DNA of 64,000 bases, from positions 24,620,437 to 24,684,436 of the forward strand of contig JALIRH010000002.1 of NCBI GenBank assembly GCA_023055505.1. Reading direction: 5' to 3'. This document shows, piece by piece, positions 1-14,000 of this stretch. The DNA comes from Callipepla californica brunnescens. Taxonomy: Eukaryota; Chordata; Aves; Galliformes; Odontophoridae. Each line of letters starts with the position of its first letter. The stretch's first letter is position 1. The notes below the pieces were generated by a model. That model was not told the DNA's origin. It saw only the letters and a list, made by a program, of their open reading frames with translations, and did no database searches. Position numbers and translations under genes: made by a program.

Positions 1-1244
1 GGTTTGACCAACAGTGAAAAGACTGAATTCAAATAAATGATTCTATGAAACAACACTATGAGTGTAATTACATTATAACCTGGTTGTGATCAAGGCTGTA
101 GCAAATACAATATTCATGTTCATGATCTGTAGATTTCCAAGCATGAAGAGCTCCAGTCATTACATTAATACTAACCATATGATTAGACTAATGATAAGAT
201 TAAGCAACCTTGTTCCCAAAGGCTATGCTTTGAAATGTGTAAGCATCCCAAAAGAAGTGACTCATATTGGCACGGGGATGGAGCTGTCATTAATGGGATT
301 TCTTAGGTATTCAGTATTTCAAGGAAATTAAAAACTTATTTTTAAGTGGCTAAACAAAGGTTTAAGCACTGATTTGAAAGTACTGATTTGTGACTAGTAC
401 AAGGCCACAAGGGAAAATGGCGTGAAGTTAAGAACAGAACATAGATAGCCCAAAGCTCCCATGCTCCCATGCCTGATGTGGATCAGCCATATGGCAAACC
501 TAGCATTAAAACATACCTTTCCAAATAGTCCTTCTACCACTCTCCACAAGGCAGATATATGACCTGCCCCTGGCCTGAGCTCCCCTCCTTCTGCATATCC
601 CTTTTCCCAGGCCTTCTGTGAACCAGAAGATCCCTCTTCCCTCAAAGAAGAGGGTGCCCAATTTCTAGTTGCTCCCATCCTCCTTAATCTCACCCACATG
701 CTCCTGAATTTGATCACAGGACCAGTTGACTTTTTAGTCTGATCATATACCTTACAAAAATGGTGGCTGTTCCCACAGTTAAATCAGCATTCACTCATGC
801 GCTGGCTTATGTGACATGAAAGTCACACAAATCTTAACTTTCTGCTGAAAAACAATAGAATTATGAGCAGAATGAGCATTAGCACATCTGTTTCACAGAT
901 AAGGAGAAGCACAGGAAACAAAATAGTGTTCTGAAGATGCATTTTGGCACCTAAAATGAAACCTGGGCCGACTGCCAGTGACTAAATCTAGTAAGAACTC
1001 CAAAAGCTCATATGTCTGTCTGTCTCTCTCACTTATAAGACATTTACAAGTCGTCTAAACACCACATACCACCAGTGTGCAGGAATGCCATGTGCAGTGG
1101 TGCCCATGCAGTAGCCAGTTGATGTAGATGTAAGAGTCCAGACTGAGTGGGGACAAGATATCACACAGGTATTTCATCATGGCTCCAAAAATCTGTGGTG
1201 AAGTCTTGGGCTGTATGGCTGCAGATGACACTCCTAGCACACAC

Positions 1245-1785
1245 TGGAATCATGGAATCATAGAATATTTTAGGTTGGAAGGGACCTATAAGATCTCCTA
1301 GTTCCAACCCCCTGCTATAGGCAGAAACACCTCCCTCTACACCAGGTTGCTCAAAGCCCCATCCAGCCTGGCTTTGAATGCCTCCAGGGAGTGGGTATCC
1401 ACAACCTCTTTGAGCGACCTGTGCCAGTGTCTCCCCACCCTCACAGTAAAGAATTTCTTCCTAACATCTATTCTAAATCTACCCTTTTCCAGGTTAAACT
1501 GGTTTCTCCTTGTCCTGTTGCTACCTGACCTTACAAAGAGTTCCTCCTCATCTTTCTTGCAGGCCCCTTTCAGGTACTGGAAGGCTGCTATAAGATTTCC
1601 CCAGAGCCTTCTCTTCTCCAGGCTGAAGAAGCCCAGCCTGTCCCCATGAGGAAGGTGCCCCAGCCCTCTGATCATCTTTGTGGCCTTCTCTGGACCTGCT
1701 CCAACAGCTCCATGTCATACTTGTGCTGGAGGGGCCTGGAATTCGATGTAGTATTTAGGTGGAGACTTCACCTGGAGGAGTGTTA
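1245..1785 (-). mobile_element. CR1 LINE 3' fragment
   Basis: The low-coordinate end carries the tail octamers (TCATGGAATCATAGAAT) followed by the diagnostic GTTGGAAGGGACC block, so the element runs on the minus strand. A 112-codon frame at 1337-1675 (minus) is the C-terminal remnant of the CR1 reverse-transcriptase ORF, with motifs [11 protein letters not shown] and AFKARLDGAL. It is 5'-truncated, as is usual for CR1. Confidence 0.92.
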
Positions 1786-3440
1786 TCTGTGTCCATACAG
1801 TCATCTATTGCTGGGGATCTTTCCAAATGCTTTTGATAAATGCCAGCTAGAGCTCTTTGTGAGATGCAGTGAAGTTGTGGTACTTCACAGACCATATGAA
1901 GAAAGGTAGCCTGGAAATTTTGTTTGTACATGCCATTGTTCCAGGGACAGTAAGAGGAGCCCTGCCTTGTTTTATTTAACATGATAATTGTAGCTATAGC
2001 TTCACTGCAGAACACAGCAGGCATGCTTGACTTTCTCTCTGGAAGAGTAAGTAGACTTTGAACAAGTCCATCAGAAGACACCTGCTACACAGTTTTTTAA
2101 TGTGAACACTTCTGTAATTGGATAGTACTTACATTGTAAGTGTGTTACTGTGCCTCTCTGTAAACACAGAAAATAAAAGTGACAGCAACAAGAATATGCA
2201 AAACCACTTTCTTTTTAGCTATATATCCATTTATTTGGTTTGTGGTTTTACTCTGCCTGAAGCTTTTCCCCTGCCAAACAAGAAAGGTAACTCTGCCAGT
2301 AAGAAGCATTAGGTAATGTTTGCACAGTGCCTACCAGATCAAGAGTGCTAAATGCTACGAGTGAAGCACATCTCAGTCTTCAAAGATCAACGTGTTAAAT
2401 AGTTGACCCAATGCCCAGACTGGGATGACTATGGACTCGAAAGAGGCTGAAGATAGCATTAAGCCATAAGAGAAAAAAACCCTAGTGCAGCTCTCTAAGT
2501 AACACCATCTAAAATGCAACTAAACAGCAATAAACACTTTTTAGAAAAAGAGGAGCTTTATTTCAGTTCAAAGCGGTTCACGCAGTCACGCTTTCTTGCA
2601 TGAATTACCACATGCAAAATGAAAGAGAAAATTCTCAACTTTTATCTTTCTTAATCTCAACCAGTTTTAGCAGGAGCTTAGTGCGAGTGACTGCATGGCA
2701 TTCAGGGAGTTGTTTTACTACAAACACCCCCTGAACACACTGCTGTGCTGCAGCACACCCTCAGCAGTAACTAGGGAAACGCAGTCATGAGACTTCTGCA
2801 TTATTTAAGCAGTATCACATACAGGCAGTGGGTATACTCGAGTGCTGTTCCTTTCTGATACACTGGGTGTTCCCACCCCATGTGGCAGGGCTAGATTGCT
2901 AGATTGTTTCCTGATTGCTGCAACCCAGAGCTGGGGACTCTGGAGGTTTGTGAAGACTGTTAATGTGCTGCTGCTATGGGTGAAATCCAGATCAGGGGTA
3001 AAAACACCATATATCCAATAAATAATATTGATAATGGTAACATGACAGGAAGGAATAATTTAATAGCATATTATTCTGTTCACAATCAAGCTTTGGTATT
3101 TCTGTAACCACACAGAACTATTTCCACCTAATGCATGTTTGAGATTTGCTTATAGGAACTAAGAGTCCTGACTTAGGCCCTGAAGGTGATACTTAGGTAT
3201 CTCATAATTGGGCAGGAATGATTAGCAAGAGCCTTCTAGAGTCTCACACAGAATTGAGAGAGCTGTTCCACTGGTGAAACACTTCTCACCTGAATCAGGA
3301 AACGGAACCAGAAAGTGCTTTGAAGTAGGTGGACAGATTTTCTACATGGACCTTCATCATTCCATCTGAAAAAAAAATCTGCTCAGAGGAGATCTCCTCT
3401 CATTTTTATTTGTTGCATGCATGTACAAAGAAGACAGATG

Positions 3441-3781
3441 GAGAGAGCTGTGGTTGTTCAGTCTGGAGAAAAGAAGGCTCAGGGGAGACCTCACTATGGC
3501 CTTCCAGTACATAAAGGGAGCTGTAAAAAAGTTGGAGACCAGTATCTTACACTGTCAGTTAGTGGTAAGACAAAGGGAAATGGTTTTAAACTAAAAGAGG
3601 GGACATTAGATGTTAAGAAGGCACGGGCTGCCCAGAGAAGTTGTCTGGAGGCACTCAAGGCCAGGCTGGATGGGGCCCTGGGCAGCCTGAACAGGTGGGT
3701 GGTAACTCTTCCCACAGCAGGGGGCTGGAACTGGGTGAGCTTCAAGGTCTTCTCCAACCCAAGCCATTCTGTAATCCTGTG
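3441..3781 (+). mobile_element. CR1 LINE 3' fragment
   Basis: The sequence begins with the TTCAGTCTGGAGAAAAGAAGG block and runs through GGCCAGGCTGGATGGGGCC to the tail CCATTCTGTAATCCTGTG. The order of these blocks places the element on the plus strand. It is diverged and 5'-truncated. The open frame across it (3417-4028) continues into unrelated DNA and is not a gene. Confidence 0.88.
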
Positions 3782-6040
3782 TATCTGTCCTTGCATGGAG
3801 TTCGCTTCTGAGGCTGCAGGTGCCTGCACAGTCCTTCCCGTCCCTCCATGTGTCAGCAAGGTTCAGCCAAGCCTAACTGAGTTGGGCCTTCAGAGCCAGC
3901 CTGGTGGTGCTGACCTGGCTGTGCACCATCCAGGCTCCCTGTACACAAGTGACTTAAATACTCCTCTTTCAATGCCTAGGGGAAAAGAAAAAAGAAAAAA
4001 AAAAGAAAAAGAAAAAAAAACAGCTTGAAGGAAACAGTGAAAAATCTGATCATATAGTGGCTGTTTCTGGTATCCAATTCTGTTGCACTTTTGAAACTAT
4101 GCAACGGCAACTGCTTATGAAGAACAGGAGAGCATCCAAATGTAGATTCACCTAAGTATATAGATTCACCTAAGATCCAAAAGCCATCCAGTTCAGTACA
4201 GTTCTTTCTTTCCTTCAAGGAAAGGTCGTAAGCAGCAGCCAATGGTACACTGCCTCATCTTCAAAAGAACATTCTCTTGGTAGCCATGCTCCCATGTTAG
4301 ACATTTCTCATCTTTTTCACAGCCCCTCTCTCAGTTGTTCACATTCAGCCCAACATCTTACACCAGCAGAGTCTGAAACAATCTTTTCAAACCCAATACT
4401 CCTTTTCCTCAATCATTCATCCATCTCCGGATACTCCTATCAAAACAGAGTAACTTTAACACTGTCACTGTTTGAGAGCTCTGGGCATCTCCAGCATCCG
4501 GGACGCACTGCTTCTCTGCAGGTAGAATAGCACTGACACCATACATTTATCATTCCTACCTATTTGCCTGTTGAATGTATCTGTAAAAGCACCTTTTACA
4601 CAGCCAAACTGATGCCTCTCTGGGCACAGGGCGGTGTGTGCCGACTTCAGGAGGGTACTGCAATCCAGCTTCTGCTCACCTACGTAACATTCAACGGTAT
4701 CTGCTCTGCTTTAAGGACATTCTCCAACCCTTTCTCTATGGTTTATGTGTGTATAGACATGAATATAGAACAATATATATAGAGATAAATATATAGAGAC
4801 AGAGAGAACACATATTGTTAGCTTCGCACTGTTTGCAAGCATTTTTGGAACTATATAGAAAGAGTAATCACACCACCACTATCACACAGAGGAGAATATT
4901 TCAAGGATTTGCTGAGGATGGTTGCTGACAGCACCACACACTGTATTGCAGCTACTCAAATGATGTTAATTAATAGTTCTGATTTTTGTCGTATAGAGCT
5001 ACTGCCGTGTTTCAGTCAGCTGCAACCAGTGCCAACAGTCTTGATGGAGCACACATCTGGAAAAAGCTTTGTTGTCAGCTTTGTGCCTGTTTTTGTTCTT
5101 CTGGTGAATTGTTCCTGGACTGGCAGGGAAGTTCTTTGGGTAGTCTCTGCAGAGATTGTTTATGAACTCAGAGATTGAGTACAGTGTTGAATAGCGCAGT
5201 ACTGTGACTCTTACATTGCTCTGTTTGATGAAATAACACCAGTAAGACATAGCTCTTGGTTATAAATGTATTGGCAATGAAATAAGTAACAGAAATGCTG
5301 TTAAAACCGTCTTCAGCAATTTCTGGATTGCTGATGCCACCTACAGACCCGGGGACACAGCATTCTTTTGACTGCCCATACCTTGGTGCCTGTTTTAAAA
5401 CAATTTGGAAATGTACATTTGAATGCTGAGAACATAAGCGATTTCCAGGTCAACTGCTTATTCATCAAATCACAAAATACATAAGATGGGGTTTGTACTG
5501 TGCAAAAGGAAAACAGAAGTTAGAAAAGGGACTCTGAAAAACTGCTGCTTTCACCAAGGATTCCGTGGTGCCTTGTTCTCCTCGCAAGGACCAAAGAGAG
5601 CATCTCGACACCACGAGAGTGACTGAGGCAGGCTGTGAACATAGCAGAGTGCGCTGCTTCCCTCCTGTGACAAAAACAGCAGTGCTGACCCCAGGGATCT
5701 GCTGCAATTTATTCAGTTCTGAGAATAAGTGTGTGGGTGACCAGTCACCCAGCTGTATACAGCTCTTGACAGGTATTCTTTTCAACAAATGCCCTGTGCA
5801 TATTTTTGGTCATTGAGCATTTCATTCTTCTTCGTATGAAAGCTCCGAGTGTGTCAGAGGGTAACCTCTGATCAAAGAGAGCTGCAGCTGGGGCAGACAG
5901 GACATAGTTCAGCCTCATCTGCTCCAGAGCGCTGTTAGCATAGCACAGAGCCCACGCTTGAGGCTGAACTCCTTGGGAGCACTGGTCAATGCTCTGAGCT
6001 GCGCTCACAGCAGAGGCAGAAGCAGGGAATCAGGCATTCA

Positions 6041-6143
6041 ATCAGGTTGCTCAGGGCTCCATCCAATCTGGTCTTGAACACCTCCAGGGAAGGGGCATCC
6101 TCTACCTCCCTGGGCGACCTGATCCAGTACCTCACCACCCCAT
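6041..6143 (-). mobile_element. CR1 LINE internal fragment
   Basis: A short piece with the reverse-complement CR1 blocks GGTTGCTCAGGGCTCCATCC and CACCTCCAGGGAAGGGGC. The 3' tail is missing, so this is an internal remnant of an older insertion. Confidence 0.8.
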
Positions 6144-7297
6144 ACCTAATACCGGACTGCCCACTGAGGGACTTCAAAGGAGGGGTGACAATACTGTCCA
6201 AAGCGAGAGCTCCAGTAATAAAACTGCAGGCTGCTCTGTAAAACTTTCATCTCTTTGATAGGAAATACAAGACACGGTCAGAAATCAATTTTTTTTTTAT
6301 TTTGATAAAATCCTCATAAATATCAAAGCGCTGGATCAACTCCGCTATTTTAAATATACAAAAACTTGTAAAAGCTTTGTTCCTGATATGAAGCCTTACG
6401 GCTTTCTCACCTTGGCAAGAAAGTTTTGTAATTTTCATGCAATTTTTAACATATTGTTCATATTCCACAGCTACTTACGTGACCAGAAAACATACCAGAT
6501 CCAATACTATATCTATCAAAGGGTGTGAAAACACACAAACACACTCATGTTCTCTCCATGCACACCTTGCAGACATCCCCACTCAGAAAGAAGCAGACTG
6601 ATGTCTTTTCAGCTGCATTCTTCTTCTTAAGCCAGGAAACAAAAAGTGCCAGCAGGTTTTTCCTCTTTGGTTAATATTGGTACACGCTGCTGCCAAATGC
6701 CTTCTATTTATCCCATGGCCTATCTGTGTTCATTCCTTCAGAACACACTCAGAAGGCATTGAGAGGCCTTGCAGCAGTAGCACCTATATTCTGGGGAGAA
6801 GATAAAAAAATAAAATACACCTGTCTTAAACTAAGCTAAAATACCTATGACTCTATGTCTATTTTATTCAGCTAAAGAAGGCATACAAAGTCGATCCTGT
6901 TTGCGATTTTCCCTCGTATCTGCACATCTAAGGTAAAAAGACCTGTTGAGGTAGGAGGCACAGTATATAAAACCTATGAAAAAACAAACTGGTGGAGTTG
7001 TGAAAGATGAGGTCAGAGGTACTGCAGAGGGAGCTGCTGCCCATGACAACTTTAGCCTCCTCTCTCCAGTACTGCTGGTTTTTACTATCCAGTTCTCACA
7101 GTTTAAGGGTAATCTACCTATACGAGCTACATCCTATGGCAAATTCAGTATTATTGAAAATCATAAAAATAAAATTGGCTTAAAACAAACAACAAGATTC
7201 AAATAATAATAATGAAAAAAGCTCCTGAGAGAAACACGGGCTCTAGTAAGCTCACTAAAGACAGACATTTCAAGACATTGCTACCACGAGCTGATCT

Positions 7298-7303
7298 TTT
7301 ATT
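7298..7303 (-). terminator. CA13: Candidate CA13 poly(A) signal
   Basis: TTTATT on the plus strand reads AATAAA on the CA13 strand, about 775 bp beyond the CA13 stop codon. It is the first canonical hexamer I see downstream of the stop. Use of this site is inferred; the 3' UTR may end elsewhere. Confidence 0.4.
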
Positions 7304-8076
7304 GGATATTGATTCTGATCTCTTTGGCTTACTCTAAGGGCTATCTTTGGTCTTTGAATACAAATGCGAGCGACTCAAGTTCATCTTCAGCAGGAGGGCT
7401 TCAGCATGCACCTAGGAGATGTTCCACTCCTGAACCATGGTGTGTGTCTTGTATGAACCAGTCTAAAGCAAAGGCTGTCCCTGCCTCTTGAAGACTACTT
7501 TATGTGGCAGGATTCTGATGCTTCATGGATGTGGTATTTCAGTCCTTGTTGTTCATGAGATGGAGCAGACCGGATTTAGGCATGAACTCACAGATCCCAT
7601 TGTGACCGTGCAGTTTCCAAGGTTCAGAACTCAGGAATACCTAATCCACCTGATACAATCCCAGCGTGTACTAAATCTTTGCTAAATTAAATGTTACACC
7701 AAAGACCAGAAGAAATAATTCCAGAACAACCTGTACTGCCATTAATACCAGGGAGCCTGTTCAGTAATTCAGTGGCAATTTCTGGACAACTCCTTCACCA
7801 CACTGAATCCTTCTGACATTGCTCTGCGCACATAACACCAGCACCTCAATGCTCCCACACCAGCGCACACAAACACATTCAGATCTGTTCACATCAGCCA
7901 TGAAACTGCCAAACCTCAGGACGCGTCCTGCCTGTCAGAAACGACTGCATAGTAACCAGTAATGAAAAAAACACCTGTCTGTTATAACAGCTCACCAAAA
8001 AATAAAACCACAAAGTATATCAACTACGACAATTCGGCCTCTGGTTTCAGAGGTGGTCTGTTCATGCTTCGTGCCT

Positions 8077-11000
8077 TTAATTCCTTCTGACTTCTCGGCC
8101 CTTTAGGGGCTGGGGAGGGCGGTAGTTCCTCAGCAGGCAGCACGCTGCCTCGTCCTCAGCTGTGCTCAGGAGGCTGCGGAATTGGGCGAGCTGCAATCAA
8201 GAGACACAGAGCGTTCAGCAGGAAGCCCTCACGCTCACACTACTGAAAAACCACGTCGCAGATAACTGAATATCTAATTCAGATCTGAAGTTTAATACTT
8301 GGCCTCATTTCTAATGCTCCGGCATTTCCTATTTCTATAGACCAACTTACTTCCTTCGTAGGTTACCAAGGGTAGAATGGCACAAAAATAATTTTAATAT
8401 TGTGTTGAATTGTAGAGCACTTGGTACCTTGATTACATTAAGAGCAAAAAATGCCAGCACTATCTTTTTCCACCCGGCTCCACAGGTAATATTTATAATA
8501 CTTCTAATATTTATAAGTGGGCAGTAGAGTCCCCAAAACAATCCCATTTGAGAAGCAAAATAAAATGGTCAAACAGTATCAGTCACGGTATGAATCACAA
8601 TTTTAACTATGTGCATGCTTTTATTTATCTGAATACAACACATCTGTACTTTTTAATAGATAAGATTATAGAGTCTGCAAAATTGTAAAGAATCACTGTA
8701 TTCTGCATCCTTTTCAATGCTGCGTCCTCTGAACCTGTTACACGTACTTAGAATATATTAACTATAAATTAGCTGAGGTAAGAACCTTTTGACCTGAACA
8801 ATGGATTGTCTTTGGGAAATTCATATCTTAATGCAAATTTTCAGACTTAGATTGTGCTTCACTGAGTCCTACAAGACCACGCTGGAGGGAGTGAGGTGGA
8901 GATAGAGATGAGAAAAATGGAAGCACACAGAGAACGCACAATTCAAAATGAATTAAAAACAGAAGTTGAGGTCACCTGACTTAAGAAACGTCCCACTCTG
9001 TGAATTATTTTAAGGCCTTGTGCAAAGATTGGAGCCATCATTTCTGCTGAGTATGTGGCCCAGTGTTTCGAACCTTACTGAAGTATTTGAAGTATATTGG
9101 CCATGAATTAGACAAATGCTGTGGTGCAAAAAATCTTGAGATTACAGCAAGACAACTGTGTTGACAACACATTGCAAGAGATGTACTCAAAAACTTTCAG
9201 TATTAAAAGCTATAATCTGATACAGTTAAATGTCTCCCCTGCAAAAAAACACTACGTACCAAACGATCAGCCCACTGGGTGTCACTGTTGCAACATGAAT
9301 ATATAGTCTGAAGCCTAATTTAAGGTCATGGAAGTAGACTAACTTTTTGTCTTTTATTATTTTATAAGGTATGCAGTGTCAGAACGTGCAAAAGTTTCTC
9401 CTTTATGGTGGCATGTAAAACTGAAGTCTTGCAAAAGCCTTATTTCTACCGTAGTGAAAAATCAAGATGTACCTGTTCAGAGCAAACACTTATGGGCTCT
9501 CTCAGGACAATCCAGATGACACTTTCAAGAAGAGGTGGAACAGTGAGAGAGCCAAAGTAAGTCCAGTAGTCCAGTGATTTGGGAAGCAGGCAGCTAGGAT
9601 CAAAGTTGGTGAATAACGCTCTCTTACCCTGAAAATTAAAAAGAACATATGAAAAAATCCTGCTTCTTATACAAGTGCACTGGTGCCTTTTATCTATTAA
9701 TTATTTATTTACTTATGTGCAGAATTATTTTAAAACACGAGCCAGGATAAATCATGTCAAAGGAGACGGGGTTTCTTCCATTATGGTACGGGCTGGCAGC
9801 ATCCTGGATGAGCACAGCAGGGACCATGAAGGAGAGAGGAGTAGCAGCCAGATTTCCAAAAGCAAGACAATGAAAGCAGCCACTGAGATCAGGAGTGTTT
9901 TAGAAGCATCTGTTCACCTTGATTCTGATGGTGTCCAGGCGGTCAGTGATCTTCTTCAGCTGAGGGTTGCATTCACCAATCTATTCAACAAGAGAAAGAA
10001 AAATGCAATACTTGAGCTCTGGAGAAAATATGTCAAAAAAGCTAAAAATCAGAAAGCAAACACATACTGAAACTGCTTCATAGAGCTTTAGTTAACTATC
10101 TGTAAGTGACTTAAGTGTGCTAAGAAAGCCAGTGAAACCTCTCAAGTCATTATAAGGAAAAATGGAAAGTCAGTGCTCCCATTGCATCTCTTCAGCAATA
10201 ATTACACCGCAACTGTTAATACCTCTGGGCTCATAAAGCAGATTTATTGGCAGGAGCTGAAGCATTCCTTTCTTACCTTCAGAAACACAGCCATGACTGC
10301 CAATCCATCTGACTGACGAGCTGCCTCGACAAAACTGGAATATTTTTCAGCATTCCAGTGAACTACGTGAAGCTGAAAAGCAAGAGGCACGGACAGCATC
10401 AACTCTCGCTGAACTGGAAGAGTCACAAATTAACACTAGAACTTTACTGGTATCAATATTCTACTTCACTCTGTATTCAGAGCCACTTAGTTTTCTCACC
10501 ACAATATCTATTGAAATGGGCAAACATACAGTTCACACAAATGGCAGCAAGCGTTCCCAGTGACTGGCATCACCTCACAGCAATCAGCATGACACAGTGC
10601 CTGGCAAACTGCTGTCAGGTCCCAGATCTTGAGCAAAGAGGCTAAGACAAGATATCCTCTGGTTATGTAACTAAAGCTAAGGCTTTTGGTACGGCTGATT
10701 TTAATGAGTGACTGAAAATCACGGGGATGTCATTAGTGCTTTGTTCCTCTTTTTCCTAATCAAGCTTTCAGTAAATCAGCCACAAGAAGAAAATGTGTAG
10801 AGGAACACATTAAACTTGCAGTGACCTCTTCTCCCCTGTTAAGTTTAAAGTGAACATCAAAAATTCATCTTTTACGCACTCCAAATGTCATTTTCTATGA
10901 TTACCAGTAGTTAGGAACTTAAAAGTGGCTTGATTATCTAAGGTTTGAGCATTTGAATTTCCAACAGGTACTATTCTGCAACTGTCCTAAGGCAGTCACT

Positions 11001-14000
11001 TAAGAACTTGAAGACACCTACAAGGGTGAGGACCCTTTGCTATCTGCCTCCTGGAGACAGGAAAAGCCGATGGTGTCTACCCTCATACTGCTTCAGTCCC
11101 TCCTGCTAAGCCAGGATTCCTAAATCCTGCCCAGGCTCAGCAGTGGGAGCTCCTGGCTCCCCAGAACGCCTGCCTTCAGCAATGTTCTGACTGCTGAACT
11201 GCAGGGAGAGCAGGCACACTGCACTCAGGACCAAGTACCTCACAAATGTTAATTTCTCCTACAAATCTTCAGTGGATTAGTACATCTTATCTCCCACAAT
11301 TTTTAGATAAAAGAGGCTCAGAAGCAGGGCAGGGGATTGCCTTGTCTAAAATTGGTGAGCATCTTCCCAGACTTAGGAGTGCTGAAAAACAGCTTCACTG
11401 AATGATTTAAACTGTGATGAACCCCAAAAAAGGGAGCTTCCCTTTGAAATCCAACACATTAAGATCTCCAGTGTAAGAACAGTTCAGGAAAGCTGGATCT
11501 CACTTTAAAGGATTTATATGAGAAGCAGCATAGCAGCAATTTCATCACAGTTGAAATACAGATCTAGGAAAGTGAAGATTTCAACTCCACACCTCACACC
11601 TCAGTCACTGCCTAACCTCTATGAGCTTCAATCTTCCATGTCTAAAATACAGAGCTGTTACTTGGTGTTACAGGATGTAATTCGCATTTGCTGAGCACCT
11701 GGGTTCTAAATGGCTGAAACATAGCTTTCAGCATGTAAGGAATCCTACTGAAATTCAATAATAACACACATGCTCACAATGAAAGACATGCTGGCTCACA
11801 GTTTCAGAATCCTTGAAGGAAAGTTGCTTATAAGTGTTATTAATTAAACCAAGAGGAGAACAGAGTCCATGAAACCACTCTGAGGTGAACTAGTATCCTG
11901 GAGCTCACAGTGCCTGCACCAGTCATGATCAGAGATTCAAAGAAGCTACATCGAACAATTTTTGAATGATTACATTTCTACATAGACAAAAAGGAAACAG
12001 AAACTCTCGGTCAGAATTACTTTTATTGTGGATTTTAAAAAAGAAAAAAAAAACATCAAAGAACAAAAAGTGGAATTCCCATAACTAAATAAGACTCCAC
12101 CAGAATTTTGCCAGAAGAACCCCAAACCAATCCCCAGAAAATCAAAACTCCCCCCCCAAAAAAAACAGAGCTGGGAAACACTTTTGGTACATCCCCCTTC
12201 TCAATGGCTTGTGACTTCTCTTTTAAGGAATATATACCGTCTTACCACCACTGTGTCATTGCAGCTTGTGAGAAGACCTTGATCAGACCATATGTTGCCA
12301 CAAAGAATGGAGTCGTGGATGTCTTCTGCTTCCCTGTAGGGTCAGGGGGCTGAGCCTTCCAGTCTTTTTTACCTGTACACTACTTCTTTCTTCAACATGG
12401 TTGATGCTTTTTCTTGAAGTCTTGCACATCTTCCTCATGGGCGTGAGAACTGAAAACATCTTCATTCCTCCTTCTGATGTGTTTTCTTTTGTGTGAGCAG
12501 TGCTCAGAAGCCTTGATCTGAATTCTGGGTTTCTTATCTCATAGCCAAAATGACATCAAGAGAGCTTCTTGTGGAGGGTTACCCAACCAACAGGCAATGG
12601 AAAGCTTTTTAGACTGGCTAGAAATTCAGATATTTTCTCCTTCCATTTGGTTTCTTAGATGGGATACACACATATATTTTCTCAGCTAGAAATTTGGTTT
12701 TGGCACCGAATCGTTTTAAAGCACCTCTATTAATTCTTTATATTCCATCTCACCTGGTTCCTGTGGAAAACATAAGCCTTTAAACACTGCAAATGTCACT
12801 TTTTCCCATTAGTGTTAGAAAAATGTGTTTAAGTGTCTCTTAAAGCATTTCCAGCAAAAGCTGATAACACCACTGTGCATACATTTCAACTTTTTTTCTT
12901 CTTTAGTATTACAAGACTTTTATTTTTCCACTAGCATTTATAGTTTACTTCCTTTTTAACCCCAGAAAGCTCTTCACTCTCTCAACTATTGCTGATAAAG
13001 GTCTCAGTCTCATCAAAACACTCCACATTACTTCCGTTTGCAAAGAGGAATCAGTCACTGCCAGACTGAGCACTCTCTACGGTGGATTATTCCAATGGGC
13101 CAAAGGAGACAGAGGGATCTCCGTGCCAGAGCAGCCAGTGCACCTGTCCCTCGTGGCAGCACCAGCCCAGAGCTGCCTGACATAGATCTTAGGGTGCAGT
13201 TCTCAAGCAAACAGCTTCTCCTTTTAGAATGGATCAAGCACGAAACACTTCAGGAAGACTGCTTGTCTTTTGATATAATGAAGGGAGAAGGAAAAGTGGG
13301 GAGTTGAGGGGCAAAATTATTCTCACAGTGGAACGCTAGTCACACCTTAGAGGAACAAATGACTCTGTGCCAAGCCTTACCTCTGCTGCATACTTCATCC
13401 CATCCACAGCGTGCTCAGAGCCGGCCTCGTCGTTGGAGCCCCAGTGGAAGTGGATCTGGCGCAGCCTGTAGGTCCCACAGAGCGGCCCTCCGGTCAGCAC
13501 TACAAACCCAAGCACAGGAGAGGGCTTAACTGAAGGAACGGGACCTCGAGAGCTGGTGTGAGTTTAAACTCACTTCAGACTCTGGCCACTACCCTATTTC
13601 TTCTCAAAACCTGGTTTTCCCTTCTTTGATGTGCCATAAAGAAATGCTTGTTTGTCCAGAATGTGACTATCAAAACTGCACTGAGGTACAGATTAGTGGG
13701 ATATTGCTGAAGGGTTACCACCAGGTTATCACCAGGTGTGTCTTGCCAGGGCCGGGGTATTTCTCAGAAGATGGAATAATGGAAAAATATTTCTGTTTGG
13801 CAAGTAGTATCCTGTCTTGAATGCATTTGAAAGAATAACTGAGAAATTAAGCTTAAAATTGATTTTATGAATAAAAGGGAGGATCAGAAAAATAAAATGT
13901 GAATAGATTTTTTTCTCCTCTTTGAAGTTCAGAGGAAAGTAGGTGGATCATAAAACAATTTCAAGGCACTTTCCTTCTTTTGCAGCTAGATCCAATTACA

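Larger units (their letters stand above)
1..7290. other. Gene-poor region downstream of CA13
   Basis: I found no exon with plausible splice sites or a recognisable protein here. The stretch holds three CR1 fragments (listed separately), an A-rich run at about 3980-4020 and AT-rich simple sequence at about 4740-4800. The open frames present are short and either lie inside CR1 or resemble no family I know. The other carbonic anhydrase genes that flank CA13 in vertebrates are not visible here. Confidence 0.6.

Noticed and set aside
9675..10070. 131-codon plus-strand open frame in CA13
   Set aside because: It runs antisense across CA13 exon 5 and has no family resemblance. The minus-strand exon has correct splice sites and conserved protein.
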